Shown here in pieces: positions 8,034 to 17,013 of a stretch of DNA of 33,772 nucleotides. The notes under the pieces are model-generated. The model had not been told where the DNA came from, did no database searches, and saw nothing but the letters and a program-made list of their open reading frames with translations. The DNA is from Hyphomonadaceae bacterium. GTDB taxonomy: Bacteria > Pseudomonadota > Alphaproteobacteria > Caulobacterales > Maricaulaceae. Both the position numbers and the translations under genes were made by a program. The first letter of the stretch is position 1; every line of letters starts with the position of its first letter. Where the stretch lies: assembly GCA_014324115.1 (NCBI GenBank), contig JACOMS010000012.1:1-33772 (forward strand), given 5' to 3'.

Positions 8034-9466
8034 GGACTGGCCCCCCGCGCTAACAAAACACCAACACCCAGCAGTCCGAGTGTCCAGATTGTCAAAAAAG
8101 ACAGGGACGGGGCCGCCCTCGCCAACCGCGCATTCGTGCCGGACGTTTCAAACCGGAACTGTTTTAGCACCCGCCAGTTTTCAGGATCAACCCGCGTGCG
8201 CTTTTCCGCTCCCTGATCAGAGGAGCGGTTGATATCGTCAGAGTAGGCTATTTGCCCGGCATGAACCTCGTTGAGTGCCTGGACATACCCGAATCGCAAC
8301 ACTTCCGCTTCCCGCAGGAAACGGTGGTGGGATTTCAGATCCGTTCCGGCGATGGATTTTGAGGCATGACCCACTGCCAGAAAAGGGGACAGCGCCCCAA
8401 AATCACGAATGATGCGGGATTGTCGGGATTCCCGCTCCATACGCTTTTCGGCATAGTCATTGAGCGTTTTTGTCAGCCTGGCTTCCGCCGTCGACGCAAC
8501 CACACCGCGAAAGTTCATCGGCAGGTCTTCGACGTTCCCGACGTTATATTGTGCCAGCAATTCCGCTTTGAGCTTGGAAAAGGTCGGATCGGCGTCGTTG
8601 TGACCATCGCCGATTTCCCGAAGATCATCTTTCATACGCAAATCGGTCAGAATTTTTCCTTCCGTGGGAAAACTTGCATCTCCGGTCGCGACAGCAATAC
8701 GCGGGATGATCAGCGTGCCGAAAAGCCAGAAAAGCATCAAAACAGCCAGAATTATTCCGCGGGTTTTGAAGGCGAAGGACACCAGCAGAAGCAGGGCGCT
8801 CCAGCATGTCAGGAACAGGGCATAGGTCAGCGTCAGGAAGAGGCCCGCCGGAATGCTTTCGCCCAGGAGTACAGACATCACGGAGACAAGCAGGACAGGA
8901 AGTGCCAAAACACCCACCAGACCGAGTAAAGCCAGAGCCTTGCCGCAATAGAGTGTTATGCCGGTCACGCCTTGTCCCATGAGCGGCGCCAGCGTTCGCG
9001 CCTCCCGTTCCCGTGCGACGATGTCGTGGCCGATAATAATGAGCAGCAGCGGAAACAGGATTTGATAGACCATGGCCGGAGTGAGAATACCAAAGCCTCC
9101 CGCTTTGGCCTGGGCGCGGGCATCCGCGAACATGGCTGTGTTTTGCCGGTGGCCCTCCAGGAAGATGGATTGTCCCGTCACGACGTCTATACCGGGATCA
9201 AAAACGGCCAACGGCGGCGGAGGGCGGAATGCGTAATGGCCGTAATGTACCATGCGGTGCGGATGGCGTGCCGGTTGGCTCAGGAATGTTTGCTCTGCAA
9301 CTTCCTGTTGGTGCAGTCGTTGATGACGCGCATCCAGTGTCTGCAATGTGGAAAACAGACTTGATGCGATAATCAATCCGACAAAAATCAGAACACTGAC
9401 CCGCGCCAATCGGGATCGCACCCAGTAGCGCCATTCTTCCCGCGCGATTAACCACATGGAATTCAT
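8030..9466 (-). CDS. DUF3526-type ABC transporter permease (first subunit)
   Basis: Inner-membrane permease of 478 residues. Membrane segments can be read at about 24-42, 130-150, 170-195, 205-232, 235-258, and a C-terminal one near 455-475 (FLTIWTLGLLGVGVLLARG). Between the first and second lies a polar domain of about 90 residues rich in His and Pro (ARHPHRMVHYGHYAFRPPPP), presumably periplasmic. The motif VAREREARTLAPLMGQGV after the second segment corresponds to the SGERTAGRLELIE loop of the sister permease, supporting paralogy. Start ATG overlaps the ATPase stop by 4 bp, as does its own stop with the next gene. It forms with 6789-8033 and 9463-10176 a complete three-gene ABC transporter. 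Confidence 0.82.
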   Translation of the reverse strand: MNSMWLIAREEWRYWVRSRLARVSVLIFVGLIIASSLFSTLQTLDARHQRLHQQEVAEQTFLSQPARHPHRMVHYGHYAFRPPPPLAVFDPGIDVVTGQSIFLEGHRQNTAMFADARAQAKAGGFGILTPAMVYQILFPLLLIIIGHDIVAREREARTLAPLMGQGVTGITLYCGKALALLGLVGVLALPVLLVSVMSVLLGESIPAGLFLTLTYALFLTCWSALLLLVSFAFKTRGIILAVLMLFWLFGTLIIPRIAVATGDASFPTEGKILTDLRMKDDLREIGDGHNDADPTFSKLKAELLAQYNVGNVEDLPMNFRGVVASTAEARLTKTLNDYAEKRMERESRQSRIIRDFGALSPFLAVGHASKSIAGTDLKSHHRFLREAEVLRFGYVQALNEVHAGQIAYSDDINRSSDQGAEKRTRVDPENWRVLKQFRFETSGTNARLARAAPSLSFLTIWTLGLLGVGVLLARGASP

Positions 9467-10176
9467 ACGGCTGCCCTTTCGGCAAAAGCCCTGTGAACGT
9501 GCTCCGTATGGATGCGTTGCCCGGCTTTGGCTTCGAAAAAACCGACCATATCACCCCTGCGCAGGAGACCGATCCGGTTGGCCACCTGACAGGCGCCGTA
9601 AACGTCATGGGTTACCATCAGGATGGTCCGTCCATCGCCTGCCAAAGAGCGAACCAGGCGGTTGAAGTCATCAATAGCGACCGGATCAAGGCCCGATGTC
9701 GGTTCATCCAGCAACAGAACCGGAGCGTCCCTCAAAACCGCCAGCGCAATCGCCACCTTCTGGCGCATGCCTTTGGAATATGATTCCATCCGGTCAGCCC
9801 GTGCCGGTTGTTGGAGATCAACCGTGTCAAGGGCTTCATCCAGACGGGCCTGACCGACTTTGAAACCCGCCAGCCCCAGAAAATATTCCAGATTTTCATA
9901 GGCATCAAGGTGAGGATAAAGTGTTGCAGCTTCGGGCAGGTACGCCACTGATGCCCGCACTTTGGCCGGATGCGTTTCCGGATTTTCACCCAGTACGTGC
10001 ATCTGCCCTTTGCCCGGTTTGATAAACCCCAGCAGGGACAGCAGTGTTGTCGATTTTCCGGCCCCGTTTCCGCCCAGGAGAGCGTACACTTCACCTTTGT
10101 CAATATGGAAAGATACATCGCGAAGCACGGTTTTCCCACTGCGCTCCACAAACAGATTGGAAACGGAAATCGTCAT
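9463..10176 (-). CDS. ABC transporter ATP-binding protein for the DUF3526 permeases
   Basis: Cytoplasmic ATPase of 237 residues, a normal length for a single nucleotide-binding domain. Walker A GGNGAGKST is at 35-43. The Q-loop region reads AYLPEAATLYPHL, with Glu where many families have Gln. The signature helix is SYSKGMRQK at 132-140, Walker B VLLLDEP at 153-159, the D-loop SGLDP follows, and the H-loop His is 190. The SKGMRQ form of the signature is typical of ABC-2/Nos-type exporters rather than importers. AGGAG at 10186-10190 sits 9 nt before the ATG. It is the first gene of a 4-bp-overlapping trio with two permeases, 333 bp downstream of the siderophore-type TonB receptor gene on the same strand. 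Confidence 0.92.
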   Translation of the reverse strand: MTISVSNLFVERSGKTVLRDVSFHIDKGEVYALLGGNGAGKSTTLLSLLGFIKPGKGQMHVLGENPETHPAKVRASVAYLPEAATLYPHLDAYENLEYFLGLAGFKVGQARLDEALDTVDLQQPARADRMESYSKGMRQKVAIALAVLRDAPVLLLDEPTSGLDPVAIDDFNRLVRSLAGDGRTILMVTHDVYGACQVANRIGLLRRGDMVGFFEAKAGQRIHTEHVHRAFAERAAV

Positions 10177-10509
10177 GATGGATCGCTCCTGGAATTGCGG
10201 GCCGCCCGGATTGTTTTCGATAAAACCATCAGAAATAACTCAACCTCGGCCTGCTGCGTTTCTCGCGGTGTTTGAAAAGGACAAGCCAAACCGCGTGCCC
10301 TGTGTCGGACCGAATGTCGGAAACAGGACCCAACAGGCCGCGAGCAAAACATAAAGGTGAGCAACATGGATGAACAATTGGAACCGATCCGAAGCCTTTT
10401 AGAATATTCATCTGCAATTCTCAAAAATTCATGGATAACACAGGTCATGTGATGGGTATGTCTGGACGCAACCTCAGGGCGCTGTGTCCATATTTACGTT
10501 GTAACCGGC
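10177..10509. other. 333-bp gap between TonB receptor and ABC genes
   Basis: No credible gene, tRNA or strong terminator is visible. A 91-codon minus-strand frame (10173-10448) overlaps the ATPase start as ATGA, but has no ribosome site and no recognisable domain. CTCGCGG (10262-10268) and CCGCGAG (10338-10344) could pair across about 70 nt. The spacing leaves room for a separate promoter for the ABC trio. Confidence 0.5.
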
Positions 10510-12684
10510 CTAGAAATCATAGGCGGCGGTAAGGCGGAAACGACGTGGAGCGCCGGGTTCAACCCAGACATCCGCATAGGAATTGGTGTAAAATGTCTCG
10601 TCAAACACATTATCCACGTCGAGTCGGAGCGAGAAATTTTCGACAGGATCAATTTCACCAAATGCCCGGACGGTTGTGTAGTCCGGCAGGAAGAAGTCGA
10701 AGCCTGTCCAGCCGACCCGCTCGCCGACATGCAGCACGCCGCCGCCGATTTGGGCAGGCATACCCGCAAGATCGAAACCTTTGCGGACCTGAATGTTTAA
10801 CTGATGCCTGGGTGAATTGATGAGCCGGTCACCTTCTTCGATGGTGGCGCCGAAGTCCATATCAGGATTACTGTTGGTAAATTCAGCATCCGTGTAGGCA
10901 TAGGAAAACCAGACGGCGAGAGCGTTTTCGAACTCCACACCGGCATCGAACTCAATCCCGCGACTGCGTGCTTCGCCGGCCGGGAAAGAGAAGAAACCTG
11001 CGGCAACAGCTTCAGGACGATCATCGTTTACAAGAATATTGCTCTGATCGACCTGGAAAAATGTCACCGATACGAAACCGTCAACCCGATCATAAATTTC
11101 GCCCAAATCCGTTTTGAAACCGATTTCCGCTGAATCCGTAATGTTGGGATCGAATGGATTGCCTGCAAAATCAGAGCCGGTTTGCTGGCGAAAACCTTCA
11201 CCATAGGATACGTATACGCTGACGCCGTCATTGACGCGGTACACCGCACCGACTTGCGGAGAGAAGCGCGTATCGGACGTGGTGATGGTGGTTGCAGGTG
11301 TTGCGCGCAGGTTCGTCAGATCCTGTTCGAAATCATCAAAGCGACCGCCAATCCGGATTTGCAGCTTGTCCGTGATGTCAATTTGATCCTGGATATAAAA
11401 GCCTAGGCCTTCCAATACTTCCTCGCGGTTCGTGTTCGGCCCCGGTGTCGGGATTTGATATTGACCATATACAGGATTGGACACATCAAGGAGAAGATAG
11501 GCTGCCGGGTCAAGCGTGCCGATGTCTGTGGTGTCGGCCGGAATCCCGCCGGGGCGATAACGTAAAATAAACAGGCTGTTGTCGAACCGGTCATAATCCG
11601 CGCCGACCAGAACCCTGTGGCGGAGCCCGCCGGTATTAAATTCACCCGCAATCTCACCGCGCAAGACGAAATACTCAGAGTCAAAATCCCGGAAACGGAA
11701 GAAGCGGGACAAGGTCTGTCCGTCAATGAAATAGGTTTGACGGCTGCCGAAATTGGTTTCAGATGCGTTCCCTTCGAGAGACGTCTCACGATAACCCAGG
11801 CCGGCCAGTAAACTCCAGTTGTCGTTGAAATCATGCTGGGCTTCAAACTGATGTCCGATCACTTCGGTCTCAATCGGCCCGTCGCCGGGTTCGCCGGCAA
11901 AAGTTTCTCGCGGGGTGAAGCCGAACCCGTCAGAAAACGCCACGCCCCGGTCAAACGGGATGTCCTGTCCGGTATATTCCAGCTCGTAAGTTGCAATGGT
12001 ATTCTGGCTGAATTTCACGGCAGCAGACGGATAAAAGCCGAGCTTTTTTGTCTCAACGGTTTCGCGGAAGCTCTCCGCATCCTCATGGAACCCGACCAGA
12101 CGAACACCGATGTTTTCGTCTTCACCCAAACCTGTTTGCGCATCACCTTCAACGCGGAACCGGCTCCAGCTTCCGATTGTACCCCGCACATATCCGCCTG
12201 TTTCGAATTGAGGACGTTTGGTCACAAGATTGATCGTTCCACCCGGTTCGCCGCGCCCGTAAAGTGCTGAACGGGGCCCCTTCAGCACTTCGACTGCTTC
12301 AATCCCGACAAGGTCGCGCGGTCCGCCAAAACCGCGACCTGCATTAAAGCCGTTAACCAAAAAACCGCTGGGCAGGTTGATGTCTCCGGAAAACCCGCGA
12401 ATGGAAAAGCTGTTCCACAAGCCGCCAAAATTGTTCTGACGCGCGACGGATGAGGATAAATCCAGGGCCTCGTTGAGATTGAGGGCCCCTGCGATTGAGA
12501 GCGCTTCGCTGTCAATGGTCAGATCAGCCTGCGGGACTTCAAGGGGGTCGAAATCTCCCTGATAGGCTTGGCGCAGGCCGGTGGTGACGACCTCATCGTC
12601 TGTAATTTGAGCATGGGACAACCCCGCTGACAGAGCGAAAACAAGGCTCGTGGATAGCAGGTATGCTGTTTTGTTCATGGGCAT
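10510..12684 (-). CDS. TonB-dependent siderophore-type receptor (FpvA/FhuE-like)
   Basis: Outer-membrane receptor of 724 residues. ATG 12684 is chosen over the ATG two codons later because AGGAG lies 8 nt upstream of it. The signal peptide runs to about residue 25 (SHA|QITDDE). The plug carries the hallmark SIRGF...VEVLKGPRSALYGRGEPGGTINLVTKRP (about 92-155) of the TIGR01783 siderophore receptor group. Barrel strands continue to the terminal phenylalanine (AAYDF). There is no extra N-terminal signalling domain, so it is not an FpvA/FecA-type transducer. It lies 97 bp downstream of a small His/Cys-rich exported protein and upstream of an ABC exporter set, all on one strand. Ferric-siderophore uptake is the family expectation, but the DUF2946-like neighbour leaves copper or another metal possible. 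No convincing Fur box was seen. Confidence 0.93.
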   Translation of the reverse strand: MPMNKTAYLLSTSLVFALSAGLSHAQITDDEVVTTGLRQAYQGDFDPLEVPQADLTIDSEALSIAGALNLNEALDLSSSVARQNNFGGLWNSFSIRGFSGDINLPSGFLVNGFNAGRGFGGPRDLVGIEAVEVLKGPRSALYGRGEPGGTINLVTKRPQFETGGYVRGTIGSWSRFRVEGDAQTGLGEDENIGVRLVGFHEDAESFRETVETKKLGFYPSAAVKFSQNTIATYELEYTGQDIPFDRGVAFSDGFGFTPRETFAGEPGDGPIETEVIGHQFEAQHDFNDNWSLLAGLGYRETSLEGNASETNFGSRQTYFIDGQTLSRFFRFRDFDSEYFVLRGEIAGEFNTGGLRHRVLVGADYDRFDNSLFILRYRPGGIPADTTDIGTLDPAAYLLLDVSNPVYGQYQIPTPGPNTNREEVLEGLGFYIQDQIDITDKLQIRIGGRFDDFEQDLTNLRATPATTITTSDTRFSPQVGAVYRVNDGVSVYVSYGEGFRQQTGSDFAGNPFDPNITDSAEIGFKTDLGEIYDRVDGFVSVTFFQVDQSNILVNDDRPEAVAAGFFSFPAGEARSRGIEFDAGVEFENALAVWFSYAYTDAEFTNSNPDMDFGATIEEGDRLINSPRHQLNIQVRKGFDLAGMPAQIGGGVLHVGERVGWTGFDFFLPDYTTVRAFGEIDPVENFSLRLDVDNVFDETFYTNSYADVWVEPGAPRRFRLTAAYDF

Positions 12685-12781
12685 GGCACTCTCTCCTTAA
12701 ATCGAACAAACTTCCGCGCGGCTGTTTTTCCGGCAGAATGGAATAAATGGGATAATGGTTGGCGCACGTGCGCCGTGTCGT

Positions 12782-13120
12782 TCAGATTTGCTGACGGGAG
12801 GGAGGCGCTCTGGCCGCTTTCGGTGCGCGCGCCGCATACGTGAACGTCCGGCCTTCACGTGAGGCGTAAGGCTTCCAGGTTTGATCTGGATGGCATTCAC
12901 GCTGTTTTGCCGGGAGGGTATCTGAACCTTCCGGTTCCATTTCCATATCGTGATCCGGAGTTTCATCGGAAACAACAAGACAGTAGGTGCACACAAAGGG
13001 CTCATCATGGCCATCATCGTCCGCATGGATGTGGGTTGCGGCCGTAACCTGCAGTGACAGAAATGCCTGTATCAGGAACAGACAAAAAACCCGCCATGGA
13101 TATATCGCGATAGAGTTCAC
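12782..13120 (-). CDS. Small exported His/Cys-rich protein, DUF2946-like
   Basis: 112 residues from a GTG at 13120; no better start was found and the ribosome site (GCCGGG) is weak. A hydrophobic signal peptide covers about 10-28. The mature N-terminus has HIHADDDGH (His30, His32, His38) followed by CTYC (Cys44, Cys47), then an acidic His/Met stretch (DHDMEME). The C-terminal half is basic and Ala/Pro-rich (RAPPS ending). The His cluster plus CxxC shortly after a signal peptide, and the position before a TonB receptor gene, fit DUF2946-like proteins, which are often found beside metal (notably copper) receptor genes. The metal-binding role is inferred from residues only; the family call is from memory of the pattern. 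Confidence 0.6.
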   Translation of the reverse strand: MNSIAIYPWRVFCLFLIQAFLSLQVTAATHIHADDDGHDEPFVCTYCLVVSDETPDHDMEMEPEGSDTLPAKQRECHPDQTWKPYASREGRTFTYAARAPKAARAPPSRQQI

Positions 13121-13452
13121 ACCCGGCGTTTAGTGATATTTCAGGTCACTGCAAATAAAAAATGTTATACAATTACTTTTTATTTGGGTTTGGACATTAA
13201 CCGACAGCCCCACATCAGGATGCGCCGTCCCATTTGCCTACAAACTCAATCCCCACCGGTTCGCCGTCGGTGAAGCGCTCCATCAGCCGGGGTGGGCGGC
13301 AGGATCGCGTCGGCTATCGCCGGATTCAAAGGCCCCGCGCCCATATCCCTGCTATGGAGAATTCTTCAATTTTTGCTGTTTAAAGTCCCGGTATTCATCA
13401 GCCGACAGAAATTTTACAATGCGCCCATTGCGAAAAAATTGCACAATTCTAC
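13121..13452. other. 332-bp intergenic region with an AT-rich block and a possible tRNA-like relic
   Basis: 13149-13194 is much more AT-rich than the surroundings and contains an imperfect palindrome of the form AAAAATGT-(about 9 nt)-ACTTTTT. On the minus strand TATAAC could act as a -10 element for the small exported protein operon. 13241-13300 resembles the tRNA-Ala pseudogene (see findings). AATTG-CA-CAATT at about 13437-13448 is a near-palindrome just beyond the AraC stop codon. Confidence 0.4.
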
Positions 13453-14355
13453 TCAACTGAGGTTTCCCGGCGTTTCTTTTCTGAAAGCCGCCGGGGTGGT
13501 TCCAACCATCTTCTTGAAAAATCTGGAAAAGTAGGCGGGATCATTAAACCCGAGCTCGTGAGCAATTTCCGCCGCGGACTTCGAAGTATAAACCAGACTT
13601 CTCTTTGCCTCTAAAATGAGTCGATTATGAGCCTGGCGCTGCGGTGGCGTCCCCAGAATGTTGTTCGAAATTACAGACAGTTTCGATGTCGATATTCCGA
13701 GTTCCTTCGCGTAATAGCCATTCGGCCGGTGAGATTGGAAGTGCGTCTCAACCAGTCGGCTGAACCTTTGAGCCAGCTGCTGTTCTTCCGACGCCTGACC
13801 GGGTGAAGACATATCCGTTTGCGCCGTTCGCATAATTGCGACCAGAAGTGCAGCAACATGACTTTGCAACATCTGCAATCTTCCGGATTTTTTGCCATAA
13901 AATTCCGTTTTTATGCGAGAAAAGCAGTCTTCCGTTTTCTCTGCCGCGTCACCGAGCAGCGCCGCATCCATTACGATGGGAACCCCCAGTATGTCCTGAT
14001 ATCTTTTGTGAAAGTTCAGGAATTCAGGCATAATGACCTGCTGGATACTCAGCACATGGCCATCAGACTCTCGCTCGAATTCAAACCCGTGAACCGACAT
14101 GGGAGGAATAAACAACAGTGTCGGCGCGGCGTATTGACCGATACTGCCGTCGATATTGACATCAAATTTTCCTTTGGTAAGGAAGAAAATCTGTGTCAGG
14201 GACGAATGTCTGTGCGCTTTTATGCTCCAGTCATAGGCATCGCTGCGCTGGAATAACGGTTCGTAATTCAAGGGTTCCGGGGTGAGCCATTCTCCATCCC
14301 CGCCGTATTCCACTGAATCGAAATTCGGAATTTCGTTGTATGATTTTTCCGTCAT
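13453..14355 (-). CDS. AraC-family transcriptional regulator with cupin-type sensor domain
   Basis: 300 residues, a normal AraC size. The N-terminal half (about 30-150) is a cupin-like ligand-binding domain: HRHSSLTQIFFLTKGKFDV with the metal/ligand-type histidines, then PPMSVHGFEF. The C-terminal 100 residues hold two helix-turn-helix units: KELGISTSKLSVISNNILG at about 218-236 and AAEIAHELGFNDPAYFSRFFKKMVGTTPAAFR at about 262-293, the latter being the conserved AraC signature. It resembles PobA/HpaA-type regulators of aromatic-compound genes in overall layout. It is transcribed away from the TonB receptor at 14528 across 172 bp, so control of that receptor (and itself) is the simplest reading. 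It could also act on the metal operon that follows on its own strand. Confidence 0.92.
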   Translation of the reverse strand: MTEKSYNEIPNFDSVEYGGDGEWLTPEPLNYEPLFQRSDAYDWSIKAHRHSSLTQIFFLTKGKFDVNIDGSIGQYAAPTLLFIPPMSVHGFEFERESDGHVLSIQQVIMPEFLNFHKRYQDILGVPIVMDAALLGDAAEKTEDCFSRIKTEFYGKKSGRLQMLQSHVAALLVAIMRTAQTDMSSPGQASEEQQLAQRFSRLVETHFQSHRPNGYYAKELGISTSKLSVISNNILGTPPQRQAHNRLILEAKRSLVYTSKSAAEIAHELGFNDPAYFSRFFKKMVGTTPAAFRKETPGNLS

Positions 14356-14527
14356 GTCCGTCCCTGACCTCCATAATGTCGCTGAAAATCACACGTTTTG
14401 AAAAAGTGGATTGTACAATTTTTTTCAATTTATGTCCATTGCCCGGCAGGCGCATTTGGATAGTTTCCCATCCGGAAGTGGAAGTATCCGTATCCTTGCT
14501 TGCAGTGCCAATGTGCAGGAGATTGAA
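14356..14527. promoter_or_regulatory. Divergent control region between AraC regulator and TonB receptor
   Basis: Contains two direct TGAAAA repeats at 14383-14388 and 14399-14404 (16 bp apart, about one and a half helical turns), of the kind AraC-type proteins bind. A perfect 10-bp palindrome ATTGTACAAT follows at 14410-14419 and then an AT-rich run. AGGAGA at 14517-14522 is the ribosome site for the receptor. Promoter boxes could not be fixed with confidence. Confidence 0.4.
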
Positions 14528-16954
14528 ATGATTAGAACGCTTTTGCTCACGGTCGGCGCGGCCGCCATGATCGTTACAGGCGGGGCTGCGGCGTTTGCCC
14601 AGGTTCAGGACAGTGAGATTATTGTCACGGGCCGTAAGAAAGCCGAAGCACTCTCGGATGTTGCGGCTTCAGTTGTTGCCGTTCCCGGTATTGAGCTTCA
14701 GGAAAAGGGCATAGTCGATCTGGAGTTGCTCCAGAACACAATCCCGAATTTTCGTTACACTACGGCTGTTGGTGCCAGTGATAACCTGTTTATCCGGGGT
14801 CTGGGCACTGTCGGCTCCGGCCCGCATTTTGAGCCTGGTGTCGGTCAGCAGCTTAACGGCGTCGTATATTCCCGGTCCCGTTTTGGACGGGCCGGCCTGA
14901 TTGATACGGCGCAAGTCGAGGTTCTGCGCGGCCCGCAAGGTGCTGTTACGGGCAGAAATACATCACTGGGCCTGGTGAACATTGTTCCGAACAAGCCGAC
15001 GGATGAGTTTGCGGCAACGGTTTTCGGCCGGTATGACTTCGCCGACAACGACGGATACCAGATTGAAGGCGTTATTTCAGGTCCGGTTACAAACGGCGTT
15101 CGTGGCCGCCTGGCGGCGAATTACAAGGATCAGGATGGCTTCATAGACAATCAGGTAACCGGCGAAACGACACAGACGAAGGATGACTGGACCGTCCGCG
15201 GTATTTTGGATTTTGACATTTCGGAACGCGGAAATATCGAATTGTTTGGTCAGTATGTAGATGCGCAACGTGACGGAAAAGCCCGCGAGATTGTGGCGTG
15301 TTCGGCATCCGCTCTGGCGGACCCGCTTATCGGAAACGGCGATTGCAGCCTTGACCGGCGTAATTCCAATCAGGCCGTTCTCGACGCATTTGACAATCAG
15401 GAATTTCCTGAAAGGTTTGACATAGACCTGTACACACTGATCGGCACCGTGAATTACAATTTGTCAGATGCCGTCACGCTCACATCGACCACGTCATACA
15501 CCGACTATACAATTACCGATGTAATTGATACCGATTTGAGTCCCCTGGGTCGTTTGACCAGCTCGGCCCCGAGGAGCCTTGTTATATTCAATGCCGAGGA
15601 CTTTACCCAGTTTACGCAGGAAATAGAGTTTTCCGGAAACCTGAACGAACGACTGGGCTATATTGTCGGCGGTCTGTATAATTCCTACGACGTGGACTTT
15701 GTTCAAAATTCAAACACCGAGGGTTTCGGCCCCCCTCCCTACCGCCCGGTCAACCGGCATCAGTTTGGCAATCAGAAGAATGACGGTTATTCACTTTATG
15801 CCGATTTGACCTATGACCTGAATGATCAATTTACGGTCAACGGAGGCATGCGTTATTCCTCAGAGGACCGGGCTGCGCGTGCCGGGCAAATCCTTACCCG
15901 GACAGGTACCTCGCTTATGGTCTCGAATTTTCCCGGGAACGGTCCGGGCCCCAACTGTCTGGGGCGTTCCGGTCTGTTTAGCTGTTCCATGTTCCCGGTT
16001 ATCCCTTCATTCAATGACGGGACTTTGCTGGATGCGGCTTCGGGACTCAATCCTCGTGAGGCTCTTTTTGAGACAAATGTCGTTCCGGAAGGCCCCCTGT
16101 TTGAGGTCAATGACGACGATCTGACCTGGAATGCCAATGTTCAGTACAGACCGGATGACGACAACATGCTTTATGTTTCAGCCGCTACCGGGTTCAAGGC
16201 CGGTGGGTTTAACATGGTGTCCTCGCTTTCCCAGAAAGCTCTTGAAGACAATTTCAGCTTTGGCCCTGAAGACACGCTGAATCTCGAAATTGGCGGACGT
16301 CATACAAAATACACTGAACAGGGATATCTGAACTTCAACTGGACCGTGTTCAGAATGGACATCAACAATCAGCAGGTCTCGTCATTGGATCCTGTCAATG
16401 TCGCTCAGGTTGTCCAGGCCACGGCTGAGGCCCGAACCCAGGGTGTCGAGATGGATGGTGGCTGGACCCATGGGGATTTCAGATTAAAATTTGATCTTGC
16501 ATACACAGACGCCGAGTACACCGATTTTACCGGTGCGACCTGTTATAGTGGCCAGACAGAAGCCGGGGGTTGTGTGGGAGGTGTTCAGGATCGGACCGGA
16601 ACACCCCTTGTTCAGGCGCCTGAATGGCAGGGTGGTGTTAATGTGCAGGGGGATTTGTCCGTCGGAAACGGGCTGACATTAACCCCGTTTGTCGAAATAC
16701 GATATGTGGGCGAACATTTCACTGATACGGAACTCCGTCCCATCGCGGTTAACGATGAGTACGTCCAGATCAACGCAAGACTGACCCTTGCCGACCTTGA
16801 CGACACGTGGCAGCTGGCCCTCGTCGGCACAAATCTGGGTGACGAAGTGCATCAGGGGTTCTTTGATGAGACCTCCAGCATACCCGGCGGCGCATTTGCG
16901 TTCCCGAACCCCGGCCGTCAAATTGCACTGACTGCCCGGTATAATTTCCGGTAA
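14528..16954 (+). CDS. TonB-dependent outer-membrane receptor (808 aa)
   Basis: The open frame extends upstream to 14411, but ATG 14528 has AGGAGA at 14517-14522 and begins a clean signal peptide (MIRTLLLTVGAAAMIVTGG...AFA|Q), so this start is chosen. The TonB-box/plug entry is SEIIVTGRKKAEALSDVAASV. The plug contains NLFIRGLGT, TAQVEVLRGPQGAVTGRNTSLGLVNIVPNKP (about 83-165). The barrel ends ALTARYNF-R: the usual terminal Phe is followed by one Arg. This is the iron-complex-receptor class abundant in sphingomonads and Caulobacter relatives, where members also import plant or aromatic compounds. Being controlled (by position) by an AraC protein with a cupin sensor rather than by Fur suggests an organic nutrient, which is inference. 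A Cys-rich insertion (CYSGQTEAGGC) lies in a late loop. Confidence 0.93.
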   Translation: MIRTLLLTVGAAAMIVTGGAAAFAQVQDSEIIVTGRKKAEALSDVAASVVAVPGIELQEKGIVDLELLQNTIPNFRYTTAVGASDNLFIRGLGTVGSGPHFEPGVGQQLNGVVYSRSRFGRAGLIDTAQVEVLRGPQGAVTGRNTSLGLVNIVPNKPTDEFAATVFGRYDFADNDGYQIEGVISGPVTNGVRGRLAANYKDQDGFIDNQVTGETTQTKDDWTVRGILDFDISERGNIELFGQYVDAQRDGKAREIVACSASALADPLIGNGDCSLDRRNSNQAVLDAFDNQEFPERFDIDLYTLIGTVNYNLSDAVTLTSTTSYTDYTITDVIDTDLSPLGRLTSSAPRSLVIFNAEDFTQFTQEIEFSGNLNERLGYIVGGLYNSYDVDFVQNSNTEGFGPPPYRPVNRHQFGNQKNDGYSLYADLTYDLNDQFTVNGGMRYSSEDRAARAGQILTRTGTSLMVSNFPGNGPGPNCLGRSGLFSCSMFPVIPSFNDGTLLDAASGLNPREALFETNVVPEGPLFEVNDDDLTWNANVQYRPDDDNMLYVSAATGFKAGGFNMVSSLSQKALEDNFSFGPEDTLNLEIGGRHTKYTEQGYLNFNWTVFRMDINNQQVSSLDPVNVAQVVQATAEARTQGVEMDGGWTHGDFRLKFDLAYTDAEYTDFTGATCYSGQTEAGGCVGGVQDRTGTPLVQAPEWQGGVNVQGDLSVGNGLTLTPFVEIRYVGEHFTDTELRPIAVNDEYVQINARLTLADLDDTWQLALVGTNLGDEVHQGFFDETSSIPGGAFAFPNPGRQIALTARYNFR

Positions 16955-17013
16955 GCGGACTGCAGGTTTTCTCCATGATCCAGCCTCAAAAGCCGGCCTG
17001 GTTGGTAACGGGA

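Noticed and set aside
10258-10350. Inverted repeat CTCGCGG / CCGCGAG with about 70 nt between arms
   Set aside because: Stem too short for the loop size and no further support for an RNA element.
10173-10448. 91-codon minus-strand ORF overlapping the ABC ATPase start as ATGA
   Set aside because: No ribosome site at its ATG, atypical Cys/Arg-rich composition, no recognisable domain.
13216-13300. Short minus-strand ORF (about 22-34 codons, MERFTDGEPVGIEF...) in the AraC/operon gap
   Set aside because: Too short, no ribosome site, and overlaps the segment resembling the tRNA relic; could be a gene fragment but cannot be supported.
14411-14527. Extended N-terminus of the 808-residue TonB receptor from a TTG at 14411
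   Set aside because: ATG 14528 has a good ribosome site and a proper signal peptide; the extension would put a non-signal sequence in front and cover the control region.
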